Shown here: positions 17,438 to 24,808 of the stretch, piece after piece
Layout: every line of letters starts with the position of its first letter
Position numbering within the stretch: position 1 is the first letter of the stretch
Origin: CAZJYC01 sp964550165
GTDB lineage: Bacteria; Acidobacteriota; Aminicenantia; Aminicenantales; Aminicenantaceae
Direction of reading: 5' to 3'
NCBI GenBank assembly: GCA_964550165.1
Contig: CAZJYC010000003.1
Span: forward strand, 21,138 to 85,137
DNA: 64,000 nucleotides
Program-made: the position numbers and the translations under genes
Notes under the pieces: generated by a model
What the model saw: only the letters and a program-made list of their open reading frames with translations
What the model was told of the DNA's origin: nothing
Databases searched by the model: none

Positions 17438-18232
17438 ATGCTTGAGGTCTGTTTTTTAGGAACAGCAGGTTCTGTGGCAACTGAAGAGAGGGACAACACG
17501 TCTTTTATCATCCATAAGGATGGAGCTTTGATTTTGGTCGACTGCCCCGGCTGTGTCATTAAGAAGATAAAAAAGCTTAACTTTGATCCACAAAGAGTTA
17601 ACTCGATTCTGATCACCCATATTCATCCCGACCATATTTATGGCTTGCCGTCTTTTGTCCACAGCCTGATGCTCGAAGATTGCCTTATCCGCCTTATGGG
17701 CTCAAAAGAGACTGTCGATTTCTGTAATAATTTTCTAAATCTCTTTCATCTCCAGGATAGGAGTATCAAGACAAGGATCGAATTTGTCGTCCTGAAGCCG
17801 GGAGAGCTCTTTGAGCTGGAAGGCTCGATAAAATGCATCGCTTTTAGAGTGCCTCACAGCCCTCCATCCCTGGCCTATCATTTTTTCTTCGAGAAAGAAA
17901 AGAAAAAATTGCTTTACTCAGGTGATACTGCCCCCAGCCCTTCTCTTTTTCGGGAAGCCAACAAAGTCGATTATCTCATTCATGACTGCAGCGCTCCTTC
18001 TCGGTATTTCAAAGAATATCCTTCCCTTCATACTATGCACACCCATTCTCTTGAGCTGGGGAAACTTGCTCAAGAGTCGGGAGTAAGATGTCTTATTCCC
18101 TGTCATTTTTTCGGGGAATTGGAGTTCTCCCTCGCTGAGATCGATGAGGAGATCAGGAAAAACTATAAAGGCAAGCTTATCATACCGGAAGATTTTGATA
18201 AAATCGATTTATGGCAAGCTCAGGCTGAGTAG
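17438..18232 (+). CDS. metallo-beta-lactamase fold hydrolase, RNase Z-like
   Basis: A 264-residue MBL-fold enzyme. THIHPDHIYG carries the HxHxDH zinc motif, with further ligands in VPHSPPS, YSGDTAPS and the late PCHFFGEL. LGTAGSVATEERDNTS at the N-terminus resembles RNase Z and related phosphodiesterases, but the flexible exosite arm of true RNase Z is not evident. The substrate may be RNA or a cyclic nucleotide or another phosphodiester. ATG 17438 follows GAGGGAAGG and fits the promoter upstream. The last four residues and stop (AQAE then TAG) are contributed by a dispersed intergenic repeat. Confidence 0.78.
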   Translation: MLEVCFLGTAGSVATEERDNTSFIIHKDGALILVDCPGCVIKKIKKLNFDPQRVNSILITHIHPDHIYGLPSFVHSLMLEDCLIRLMGSKETVDFCNNFLNLFHLQDRSIKTRIEFVVLKPGELFELEGSIKCIAFRVPHSPPSLAYHFFFEKEKKKLLYSGDTAPSPSLFREANKVDYLIHDCSAPSRYFKEYPSLHTMHTHSLELGKLAQESGVRCLIPCHFFGELEFSLAEIDEEIRKNYKGKLIIPEDFDKIDLWQAQAE

Positions 18233-18289
18233 TTCGGAAACACGCCGCTTTTATAAATCCACTGCTCTGAGCAATTTCCCCACTCAGCC
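18218..18289. repeat. dispersed repeat, copy 1 (overlaps the end of the MBL gene)
   Basis: Begins with GCTCAGGCTGAGT then GTTCGGA; 20 of 21 positions match copy 2 at 33155-33175. It continues AACACGCCGCTTTT and then diverges. GGCTGAGT at 18223-18230 and ACTCAGCC at 18282-18289 form perfect 8-base inverted ends. The repeat runs through the stop codon of the upstream gene. Confidence 0.6.
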
Positions 18290-18474
18290 TTCACCTGGCG
18301 TGAGTCGATCGTTGCTAAGCCAGTTTTTTGGAAAAACTGAACTTGACCCGGACAAAAGACTTGAAAGTCGGGACCCTATTTTTGCAGCTTTCGGAGAACA
18401 CCAGGCCGATGATGGCGAAAAGGAGCTGAAAAAGAAAGCGCCTCTTGTTCTCGAGGATGAATGAGGAGGGAGAG

Positions 18475-20151
18475 ATGAAAGGCTTCGCTGCTTTTCTTTT
18501 AATTTTGTTTTTTATTTTCGGCCTTGCCTGCCAGTCAAGCTCAAAAAAAGGCAAGGCAGACCTCATTTTATTTAACGGGACAGTCTGGGCCGTCAATCCT
18601 CCGCAATCCCGGGCAGAAGCTGTGGCTATCCAAGGGGAAAAGATTCTCTTTGTCGGCGCCTCGAAGGATACGGAAAAGCTCAGGGGCGAAAAAACTCAGG
18701 CCATCGATTTAAACGGAGACTTAGTTCTTCCAGGTTTTATCGATAGCCACACCCATTTCTTGGACGGAGGGTTTTCGCTGTTGAGCATTCAGTTGAGAGA
18801 TGTCCGAACTCGGGAAGAGTTTGTCACACGCATTGGAAACAAGGCTAAAGAGATCGGAAAAGGGAGCTGGATTCTTAACGGCAACTGGGACCACCAGCAG
18901 TTCGAACCTCCTGAGCTCCCCAGGAAAGAATGGATTGACACAGTCACACCCCAAAACCCGGTTTGTGTCAACAGGCATGATGGGCACATGGTGCTTGCCA
19001 ACAGCCTCGCGATGAAAATCGCCGGAATCTCGAGAGACACTCCCTCTCCCGATGGAGGAGAAATTCTCAAAGATTTTGTTACGGGAGAGCCGACAGGTAT
19101 TCTGAAGGATGCCGCCATGGAGCTTGTCACGAGGCATATTCCCGAGCCTTCTCTTGCAGAAAGATTGCGTGCCGGGGAGGTGGCTCTGGGACATGCGGTT
19201 CAGAGAGGGGTGACCTCAATCCATGACATGGGTCCTGTTCGAAACTTTGATGTTTACGAGAAACTTCTCAAAGAGCACAAACTTACAGCCCGCCTCTGTC
19301 TTTACATCCCCATAGCTAACGCCGACAACCTCTCCAGCGTTCGGTCGGAAATGGATGCATCCAATGCCTTTTTAAAAATCGGAGGGTTGAAAGGGTTCGT
19401 CGATGGCTCTTTAGGGTCTTCAACCGCCTTGTTTTTTGAACCCTATGACGATAGCCTTCAGAACAGAGGCCTGCTCCATTCTCAGATGTTTCCTGAAGGA
19501 ACCATGGAGCGAAGAATCAAGGAAGCGGATCGAGCCGGTCTTCAGGTGGCCATCCATGCCATCGGCGACAGAGCGAACAACATGATCTTGGACATCTTTG
19601 AGCGGGTCATGGCCCAGGAAAGGGAGAGGGAGAGACGCTGGAGAATCGAGCATGCCCAACACCTTCTGCCTCGGGACATGGAGCGCATGGCCGAGCTCAA
19701 GGTTATTGCCTCAGTTCAGCCTTACCATGCTATCGATGACGGCCGCTGGGCAGAGAAGAAAATCGGCAGGAAGCGCTGCCAGTCCACCTATGCCTTCAAA
19801 TCCCTTGTGGATAAAGGCACTCTTCTTGCTGCAGGTTCGGATTGGACAGTCGCTCCCCTCGACCCACTGACTGGCATCTACGCCTTCGTAACCCGCCAGA
19901 CCGCCGACGGCAAGAATCCCCAAGGCTGGTTTCCTGAGCAGAGGATCCCTCTGGAAGAGGCCGTCAAGGCTTATACGCTGAACGGAGCTTTTGCCGAATT
20001 TTCCGAACATCGCAAGGGTTCCATCGAGAAAGGAAAGCTGGCTGATCTCGTGGTCCTCAGCAGGAATCTTTTTAAAATTCCGCCTGAGGAAATCCAGGAG
20101 ACCGAGGTTAAGATGACCATCTTTAACGGAAAAATCATCCACAGGAAATAG
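18475..20151 (+). CDS. amidohydrolase lipoprotein, YtcJ/NfdA-like
   Basis: A 558-residue metal-dependent amidohydrolase of the YtcJ/N-substituted formamide deformylase group. Residues 1-19 form a lipoprotein signal ending in the lipobox FGLAC, so it is probably anchored in the cell envelope. Metal ligands are visible: DSHTHFLD, the Lys or Glu region around GGLKGFVDGSLGS, AIHAIGDRANN, RIEHAQHL and AGSDWTVAPLDP. The family hydrolyses amide or formamide bonds of small molecules; the substrate is unknown. ATG 18475 has a strong GGAGGGAGAG upstream. It ends 9 bases before the antiporter gene. Confidence 0.85.
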   Translation: MKGFAAFLLILFFIFGLACQSSSKKGKADLILFNGTVWAVNPPQSRAEAVAIQGEKILFVGASKDTEKLRGEKTQAIDLNGDLVLPGFIDSHTHFLDGGFSLLSIQLRDVRTREEFVTRIGNKAKEIGKGSWILNGNWDHQQFEPPELPRKEWIDTVTPQNPVCVNRHDGHMVLANSLAMKIAGISRDTPSPDGGEILKDFVTGEPTGILKDAAMELVTRHIPEPSLAERLRAGEVALGHAVQRGVTSIHDMGPVRNFDVYEKLLKEHKLTARLCLYIPIANADNLSSVRSEMDASNAFLKIGGLKGFVDGSLGSSTALFFEPYDDSLQNRGLLHSQMFPEGTMERRIKEADRAGLQVAIHAIGDRANNMILDIFERVMAQERERERRWRIEHAQHLLPRDMERMAELKVIASVQPYHAIDDGRWAEKKIGRKRCQSTYAFKSLVDKGTLLAAGSDWTVAPLDPLTGIYAFVTRQTADGKNPQGWFPEQRIPLEEAVKAYTLNGAFAEFSEHRKGSIEKGKLADLVVLSRNLFKIPPEEIQETEVKMTIFNGKIIHRK

Positions 20152-20160
20152 CCCTATTTC

Positions 20161-21117
20161 ATGATGTATCTCTATGTTGCGGCTTTGATCGTCTCTTTTG
20201 CCTTGATGTTCAAGAGCGCAGGATTCTTTGTGGAAGGTGCCTGCCGTATAGCCAGGGTGTTGAACATTTCCAAGATGGTGACGGGCATCGTGCTGGTGGC
20301 TTTTGCCACAACAGCTCCGGAATTTGTTGTTTCCGTCCAGGCTGCCTTTCTTGGCCATCCTGAGATTTCTTTGGGCAATGCCATCGGTTCTGTCATCTGT
20401 GACGACGGGATTGCCCTCGCTTTGGCAGCTCTTCTGGCTCCGGCAGCCATTCCAGTCAACTGTCGCCTGCTGAAATCTATAGGCCCTTTCATTCTTTTCA
20501 TCGATGTTTTTGTCTACTTGTTGGCGAAAAATGGAACCATCGGCCGTCTTGAAGGGATTGTTTTTATCCTCATTTCGAGCTTCTACTTTCTCTTTCTCAT
20601 TAGAGAACAGAGGCAAAAAAGGAGGACAGAAAGTCAGGGCAAAGACGTTTCAAACGGAAGGGACCAGCTGAGAAAATCCCTTTTCTTTTTTGCTGGGGGA
20701 ATAATCGGGGTCATTGTCACCAGCCGCCTTGTTATCTGGGCATCAATACATATTGCGTCTCATTTTTCGATTTCAGAAACGCTCATCGGGCTGACTGTGA
20801 TTGCAATTGGCACGTCCCTGCCAGAAATCAGCACTTGCGTCGCCGCAAGTTTGAAGGGAGAAGGAGAAATTGCTATCGGGAACATCCTCGGAGCTGACAT
20901 CCTCAACGTCTTGTGGATTGTCGGCGCTTCTTCTGTTGCAAGGCCGATCACAGTCGACCTGGACCTGATCAATTTTGCATTTCCGTTCATGATCCTGATC
21001 GTGGCCGCTATGCTTGTGGGCATGAGGGTTGGATGCCGCTTGGGGAAAATAGAGGGACTGGTTCTCCTTGGATTGTATGGGCTCTATTTCTTCTTGAACG
21101 TGAAGCTTTTCCTGTAG
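20161..21117 (+). CDS. CaCA-family cation antiporter (YrbG-like)
   Basis: A 318-residue membrane protein with about ten helices in two inverted halves, the layout of Na+/Ca2+ exchangers. The alpha-1 repeat is ATTAPEFVVSV followed by ISLGNAIGSVICDDG; the alpha-2 repeat is GTSLPEISTCV followed by IAIGNILGADILN. The two key Glu residues (in APEF and LPEI) and the Asp of GAD are conserved. In alpha-1 the usual GSN motif has become GSV and is followed by two Asp residues, so ion specificity could differ. Probably cotranscribed with the amidohydrolase. Confidence 0.85.
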   Translation: MMYLYVAALIVSFALMFKSAGFFVEGACRIARVLNISKMVTGIVLVAFATTAPEFVVSVQAAFLGHPEISLGNAIGSVICDDGIALALAALLAPAAIPVNCRLLKSIGPFILFIDVFVYLLAKNGTIGRLEGIVFILISSFYFLFLIREQRQKRRTESQGKDVSNGRDQLRKSLFFFAGGIIGVIVTSRLVIWASIHIASHFSISETLIGLTVIAIGTSLPEISTCVAASLKGEGEIAIGNILGADILNVLWIVGASSVARPITVDLDLINFAFPFMILIVAAMLVGMRVGCRLGKIEGLVLLGLYGLYFFLNVKLFL

Positions 21118-21210
21118 CTGAGTTTTGAGCCCCAAGAAAATTTTGCTTGTGCGTTTTCGGGGCGCGAAGCTTGATTCATAACACGATTTTCCGTCGCTTA
21201 TAGAATACTC

Positions 21211-21241
21211 ACTTTATCCGGGGATGCTGACTTTATCCGGG
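21211..21241 (+). promoter_or_regulatory. direct repeat upstream of ald promoter, possible activator site
   Basis: ACTTTATCCGGG occurs at 21211-21222 and again at 21230-21241, 19 bases apart, so both copies face about the same side of the helix. The second copy ends 6 bases before the -35 box of the ald promoter. This is where a class II-type activator would bind. No regulator is identified. Confidence 0.4.
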
Positions 21242-21247
21242 CGGCTG

Positions 21248-21276
21248 TTGTCCGCATAAAAATTATTTGTTATCAT
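21248..21276 (+). promoter_or_regulatory. promoter of ald and possibly the Nuo/Nfn operon
   Basis: TTGTCC at 21248-21253 (4 of 6) and TATCAT at 21271-21276 (5 of 6) are 17 bases apart. The ald ATG lies 29 bases further on, behind AAAGGAGG. Genes from ald through nfnB are spaced by at most 20 bases, so this may drive all six. Confidence 0.55.
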
Positions 21277-21305
21277 AGTGCGTCTCTCGATCAAAGGAGG
21301 CAAGC

Positions 21306-22421
21306 ATGAACTTCGGTGTTATGAACGAAAGCCGTAAGATAGAGAACAGACTTAGCCTAACTCCAAGCAGCGTGTCTTTGCTCGTGGAGAAAGGACATAC
21401 GGTCTATGTCGAGTCTGATGCAGGAGTGAAGGCTGGATACGCAAACGAAGAATATATGGCCCAGGGCGCAAAGATTGTTTTCTCCAAAGACGAAGTTTTT
21501 GGCCGTGCAGACATCGTTCTCAACATATCACCTTTGAACCAGGAGGAGTGCCAGCTCGTAAAAAAAGACCAGATCCTGTTTGGATTCCATCATCTTGCCA
21601 TTGCTCGGAAAAACATTTTGGAAGCTCTTCTCGAGAAGGGAGTGACCATGATCGGTTATGAAATCGTTCAGGAAGAAAACGAAGTTCTTCCTTTCATCGA
21701 GAGTTTGAGTGAGATTGCAGGCCAGTTGTGTCTGGCTGTTTCAGCCCAATATCTCCAGACCAGTCAAGGCGGACGAGGTGTGATCATCGGCGGGGTGGTG
21801 AGTGTTCCGCCCGCAACTGCTGTTGTCATCGGCAGTGGCGTCTTGGCCAGGAGCGCCATCAAAAGCCTGCTCGGAGCCGGCGCACACACCATTGCTTTGG
21901 GCCGAGACATGGACAAGCTCAGAAAGCTGGAGGAGATGACTTCGGGCAGGGTGATCACCCTCTTCGCCAGCAAATACAACCTGGCAAGGATGACCAAAAT
22001 CGCCGATATTCTCATCGGGGCCGTGCTTTTTCCAGGAGAAAGGGCTCCGATCTGGATAACGCGGGACATGGTCAAAACGATGAGAAAAGGCTCAGTCATC
22101 ATCGATTTGGCCATCGATCAGGGAGGCTGCATCGAGACAAGTCGCTTGACCACTCTGGAGCAGCCGACCTTTGTCGAGGAAGGAGTTATCCACTACTGTG
22201 TTCCCAATATCACGGCAGCTGTCAGCCGGACTTCGACCAAGGTCTTATCCAATCTGGTTGCTCCCTGCTTGCTCGAGATAGGAGAATTTGGAGTCGAAGA
22301 GACATTGAAAAGGAGTCGATGTCTGGCGAGAGGAGTTTATGTCTACAAGGGCCAAATTACCAAGAAGAATATCGCTGAAAGATTTAGCTTCAAGCATAAA
22401 GACATATCTGCCCTTTTGTGA
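21306..22421 (+). CDS. ald: alanine dehydrogenase-like protein
   Basis: A 371-residue protein of the alanine dehydrogenase/transhydrogenase alpha family; Ald oxidatively deaminates L-alanine to pyruvate with NAD+. MNESRKIENRLSLTP at the N-terminus carries the substrate Arg and resembles the KExxxxExRVAxTP block. The nucleotide site is AVVIGSGVLARSAIK. GFHHLAIARK covers the region of the catalytic His, and the C-terminal VPNITAAVSRTST corresponds to the family's NMPGAVPxTST. It lies 12 bases before nuoE, which couples NADH production to the redox operon by position. Start ATG follows AAAGGAGG. Confidence 0.85.
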   Translation: MNFGVMNESRKIENRLSLTPSSVSLLVEKGHTVYVESDAGVKAGYANEEYMAQGAKIVFSKDEVFGRADIVLNISPLNQEECQLVKKDQILFGFHHLAIARKNILEALLEKGVTMIGYEIVQEENEVLPFIESLSEIAGQLCLAVSAQYLQTSQGGRGVIIGGVVSVPPATAVVIGSGVLARSAIKSLLGAGAHTIALGRDMDKLRKLEEMTSGRVITLFASKYNLARMTKIADILIGAVLFPGERAPIWITRDMVKTMRKGSVIIDLAIDQGGCIETSRLTTLEQPTFVEEGVIHYCVPNITAAVSRTSTKVLSNLVAPCLLEIGEFGVEETLKRSRCLARGVYVYKGQITKKNIAERFSFKHKDISALL

Positions 22422-22433
22422 AAGTTGCATCCC

Positions 22434-22895
22434 ATGGAAAAGGCTGCTGAGAAATTCGACAGAAATCAGAAAGAGCTCATTCATCTCCTTCATAAGGCCC
22501 AAAAACAGTATGGGTATATACCGGCTCAATCCATTTCCCAAATCTCGAAGCAGTTAAAAATTTCAGAAAGCGAGATATTCGGTGTCCTTACGTTTTATAA
22601 TGCGTTTAGCCTCAAGCCCCGGGGCGAGCATCTAGTCACGATTTGCATGGGGACAGCCTGCCATGTCCGGGGAGCTCCAGGAATTTTGGATGAATTCAAG
22701 AGGAAACTGAAGGTCGAGCCAGGAGAGACAACTGCCGACAATCTGTTCACTCTGGAAACTGTCAATTGTGTGGGCGCTTGCGCCCTGGGACCGATCGTGA
22801 TAACCGACGGAGCTTACTATGGTCAGATGAAAATGGGCAGTGTGACCAAGCTCATCGAGAAATACAAGAAAGAAGAAAAGGATGTCAGGGGATAA
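22434..22895 (+). CDS. NuoE/HydC-like 2Fe-2S thioredoxin-fold subunit
   Basis: A 153-residue subunit equivalent to the 24-kDa subunit of complex I and to HydC of bifurcating hydrogenases. The four [2Fe-2S] cysteines are in CMGTACHVRG and NCVGACALGP. The N-terminal helical part (LLHKAQKQYGYIP, IFGVLTFYNAF) is typical. It partners the NuoF-like protein encoded next, with which it overlaps as TAATG. ATG 22434 is preferred over a TTG three codons upstream. Confidence 0.9.
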   Translation: MEKAAEKFDRNQKELIHLLHKAQKQYGYIPAQSISQISKQLKISESEIFGVLTFYNAFSLKPRGEHLVTICMGTACHVRGAPGILDEFKRKLKVEPGETTADNLFTLETVNCVGACALGPIVITDGAYYGQMKMGSVTKLIEKYKKEEKDVRG

Positions 22896-24808
22896 TGGAC
22901 GATTTTAACATCACTCCGCTGGACAGAATCAGAGAAGGCATTCTGAAAGCCCGTCGAGAACAGAAAACATGCGTCACAATCTGCGGGGGGACAGGGTGCC
23001 ATGCTTACGGCTGTTTAAAAGTTGCAGAAGGCTTCAAAGAGGAAATTCAAAAACAGAACCTTCAGGATACCTTTGACGTCAGAACCACAGGCTGCCATGG
23101 CTTTTGTGAGAGAGGGCCGATTGTCGTTATTCAACCCGATGGAATTTTCTACCAAAGGGTTCAGCTCAAAGATATTCGTGAAGTCATTGCCAAGACACTC
23201 GTCGACAAAAAAATTGTCGACAGACTTCTTTACTCTGACCCAAAAACAGGCAAAAAGGTTGTCCATGAAAAGGAAGTTCCTTTTTATAGAAAGCAAAAAC
23301 GCATCATCTTCGGCAATAACGGATCCATCGACCCTACAGACATCAGAGATTACATTGCCCTTGATGGCTACAGGGCTCTTTCCAGAGTTCTTTTTGATAT
23401 GACCTCAGAAGAAGTCATCGAGGAAATCAAGGCTTCGGGGCTTCGGGGAAGGGGAGGAGCAGGCTTTCTAACCGGCAAAAAATGGGAAATCTGCCGCGAG
23501 GCCAACTCTGATGTGAAGTATATCATTTGCAACGCAGATGAGGGAGACCCTGGAGCTTACATGGACCGGAGCCTTTTGGAAGGGAATCCTCAGAGCATTA
23601 TCGAAGGCATGATCATCGGCGCGTACGCCATCGGCGCCGGAGAAGGATTCATCTATGTCCGCATGGAATATCCCCTTGCGGTGAGAAATGTGACCATAGC
23701 CGTGGAGCAAGCCAGACAACTGAACTTCCTCGGCAAATCCATCCTCGGCTCTGAATTTCATTTTGACATCCATATCTTTAGAGGCGCTGGAGCTTTTGTT
23801 TCTGGAGAAGAAACATCGATGATGTCTTCTATCGAAGGGCGGCGGGCCTTCCCTGGGCAAAGGCCTCCCTATCCCGCCCAGGAAGGATTATGGGGGAAGC
23901 CGACCAACATCAACAATGTGGAAACATGGGCCAATGTTCCGCTGATCATCAACAAAGGAGCGGAATGGTATTCCCAGATCGGCACAGAGAAGAGTAAAGG
24001 AACAAAGATCTTTTCTCTGGTGGGCAAGATCAACAACACAGGCTTGGTCGAAGTGCCGATGGGCATCACTTTGAAAGAGATCATTCATGACATTGGTGGT
24101 GGGATCAAGAACAACAAGAAATTCAAGGCTGTTCAGACCGGCGGGCCTTCGGGGGGGTGCATTCCCGCCAAAATGCTTGGCCTGCCCATTGACTTTGACA
24201 CCCTGACCAAGGCCGGGTCGATGATGGGTTCGGGCGGGATGATCGTCATGGATGAGGACACGTGTATGGTGGATATCGCCCGCTACTTTCTCCGTTTTTC
24301 TCAAGAGGAATCCTGCGGAAAGTGTATTCCCTGTCGCGTCGGGACAAAACAGCTTGTCGAGATCTTGACACGCATCACCCATGGCCAGGGCGAGATCGAA
24401 GACATCGCAAAACTTGAAGATTTGGCAAACACGGTTAAGACAGGCTCGCTCTGCGGCTTAGGACAGACAGCCCCCAATCCGGTTCTGACAACGATTCGCT
24501 ATTTCAAAAGTGAATATGAAGCTCATATTCTTGAGAAGAGCTGCCCGGCTTTAGTCTGCAAGGATTTGATCATCTATTACATTGAGCCGGACAAGTGTGT
24601 CGGATGTCTTTTATGCCTGAAAAACTGTCCGGTCAATGCCATAAGCGGTGAGAGGAAAAAAGTGCATGTCATCGACCAGGAACTCTGCATCAAGTGTGGA
24701 GCCTGTTTGGATATCTGCCCGCAAAAAATCCAGGCTGTTTCTAAATACACAGGAAAAAAAAGGGATAGAATTCTTAATAAAGCTTCAGCAGGCCAAGGCA
24801 AAAAATGA
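22895..24808 (+). CDS. NuoF/HydB-like NADH-binding flavoprotein with extra Fe-S domains
   Basis: A 637-residue subunit with the domain order of HydB in electron-bifurcating hydrogenases, not the shorter complex I NuoF. Residues 20-100 are a thioredoxin-like [2Fe-2S] domain (CGGTGCHAYGC, GCHGFCERGP). The FMN/NADH domain follows with GLRGRGGAGFLTG and NADEGDPGA. Next is an SLBB domain, then the [4Fe-4S] motif ESCGKCIPCRVG. The C-terminus adds a two-cluster ferredoxin (CVGCLLCLKNCP and CIKCGACLDICP). It oxidises or reduces NAD(H) and passes electrons to ferredoxin-type partners. The start ATG overlaps the nuoE stop by one base. Confidence 0.92.
   Translation: MDDFNITPLDRIREGILKARREQKTCVTICGGTGCHAYGCLKVAEGFKEEIQKQNLQDTFDVRTTGCHGFCERGPIVVIQPDGIFYQRVQLKDIREVIAKTLVDKKIVDRLLYSDPKTGKKVVHEKEVPFYRKQKRIIFGNNGSIDPTDIRDYIALDGYRALSRVLFDMTSEEVIEEIKASGLRGRGGAGFLTGKKWEICREANSDVKYIICNADEGDPGAYMDRSLLEGNPQSIIEGMIIGAYAIGAGEGFIYVRMEYPLAVRNVTIAVEQARQLNFLGKSILGSEFHFDIHIFRGAGAFVSGEETSMMSSIEGRRAFPGQRPPYPAQEGLWGKPTNINNVETWANVPLIINKGAEWYSQIGTEKSKGTKIFSLVGKINNTGLVEVPMGITLKEIIHDIGGGIKNNKKFKAVQTGGPSGGCIPAKMLGLPIDFDTLTKAGSMMGSGGMIVMDEDTCMVDIARYFLRFSQEESCGKCIPCRVGTKQLVEILTRITHGQGEIEDIAKLEDLANTVKTGSLCGLGQTAPNPVLTTIRYFKSEYEAHILEKSCPALVCKDLIIYYIEPDKCVGCLLCLKNCPVNAISGERKKVHVIDQELCIKCGACLDICPQKIQAVSKYTGKKRDRILNKASAGQGKK

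Noticed and set aside
22766..22894. Upstream extension of the NuoF-like gene beginning inside nuoE
   Set aside because: The extra 43 residues are nuoE read in another frame; ATG 22895 overlapping the nuoE stop gives the family N-terminus.
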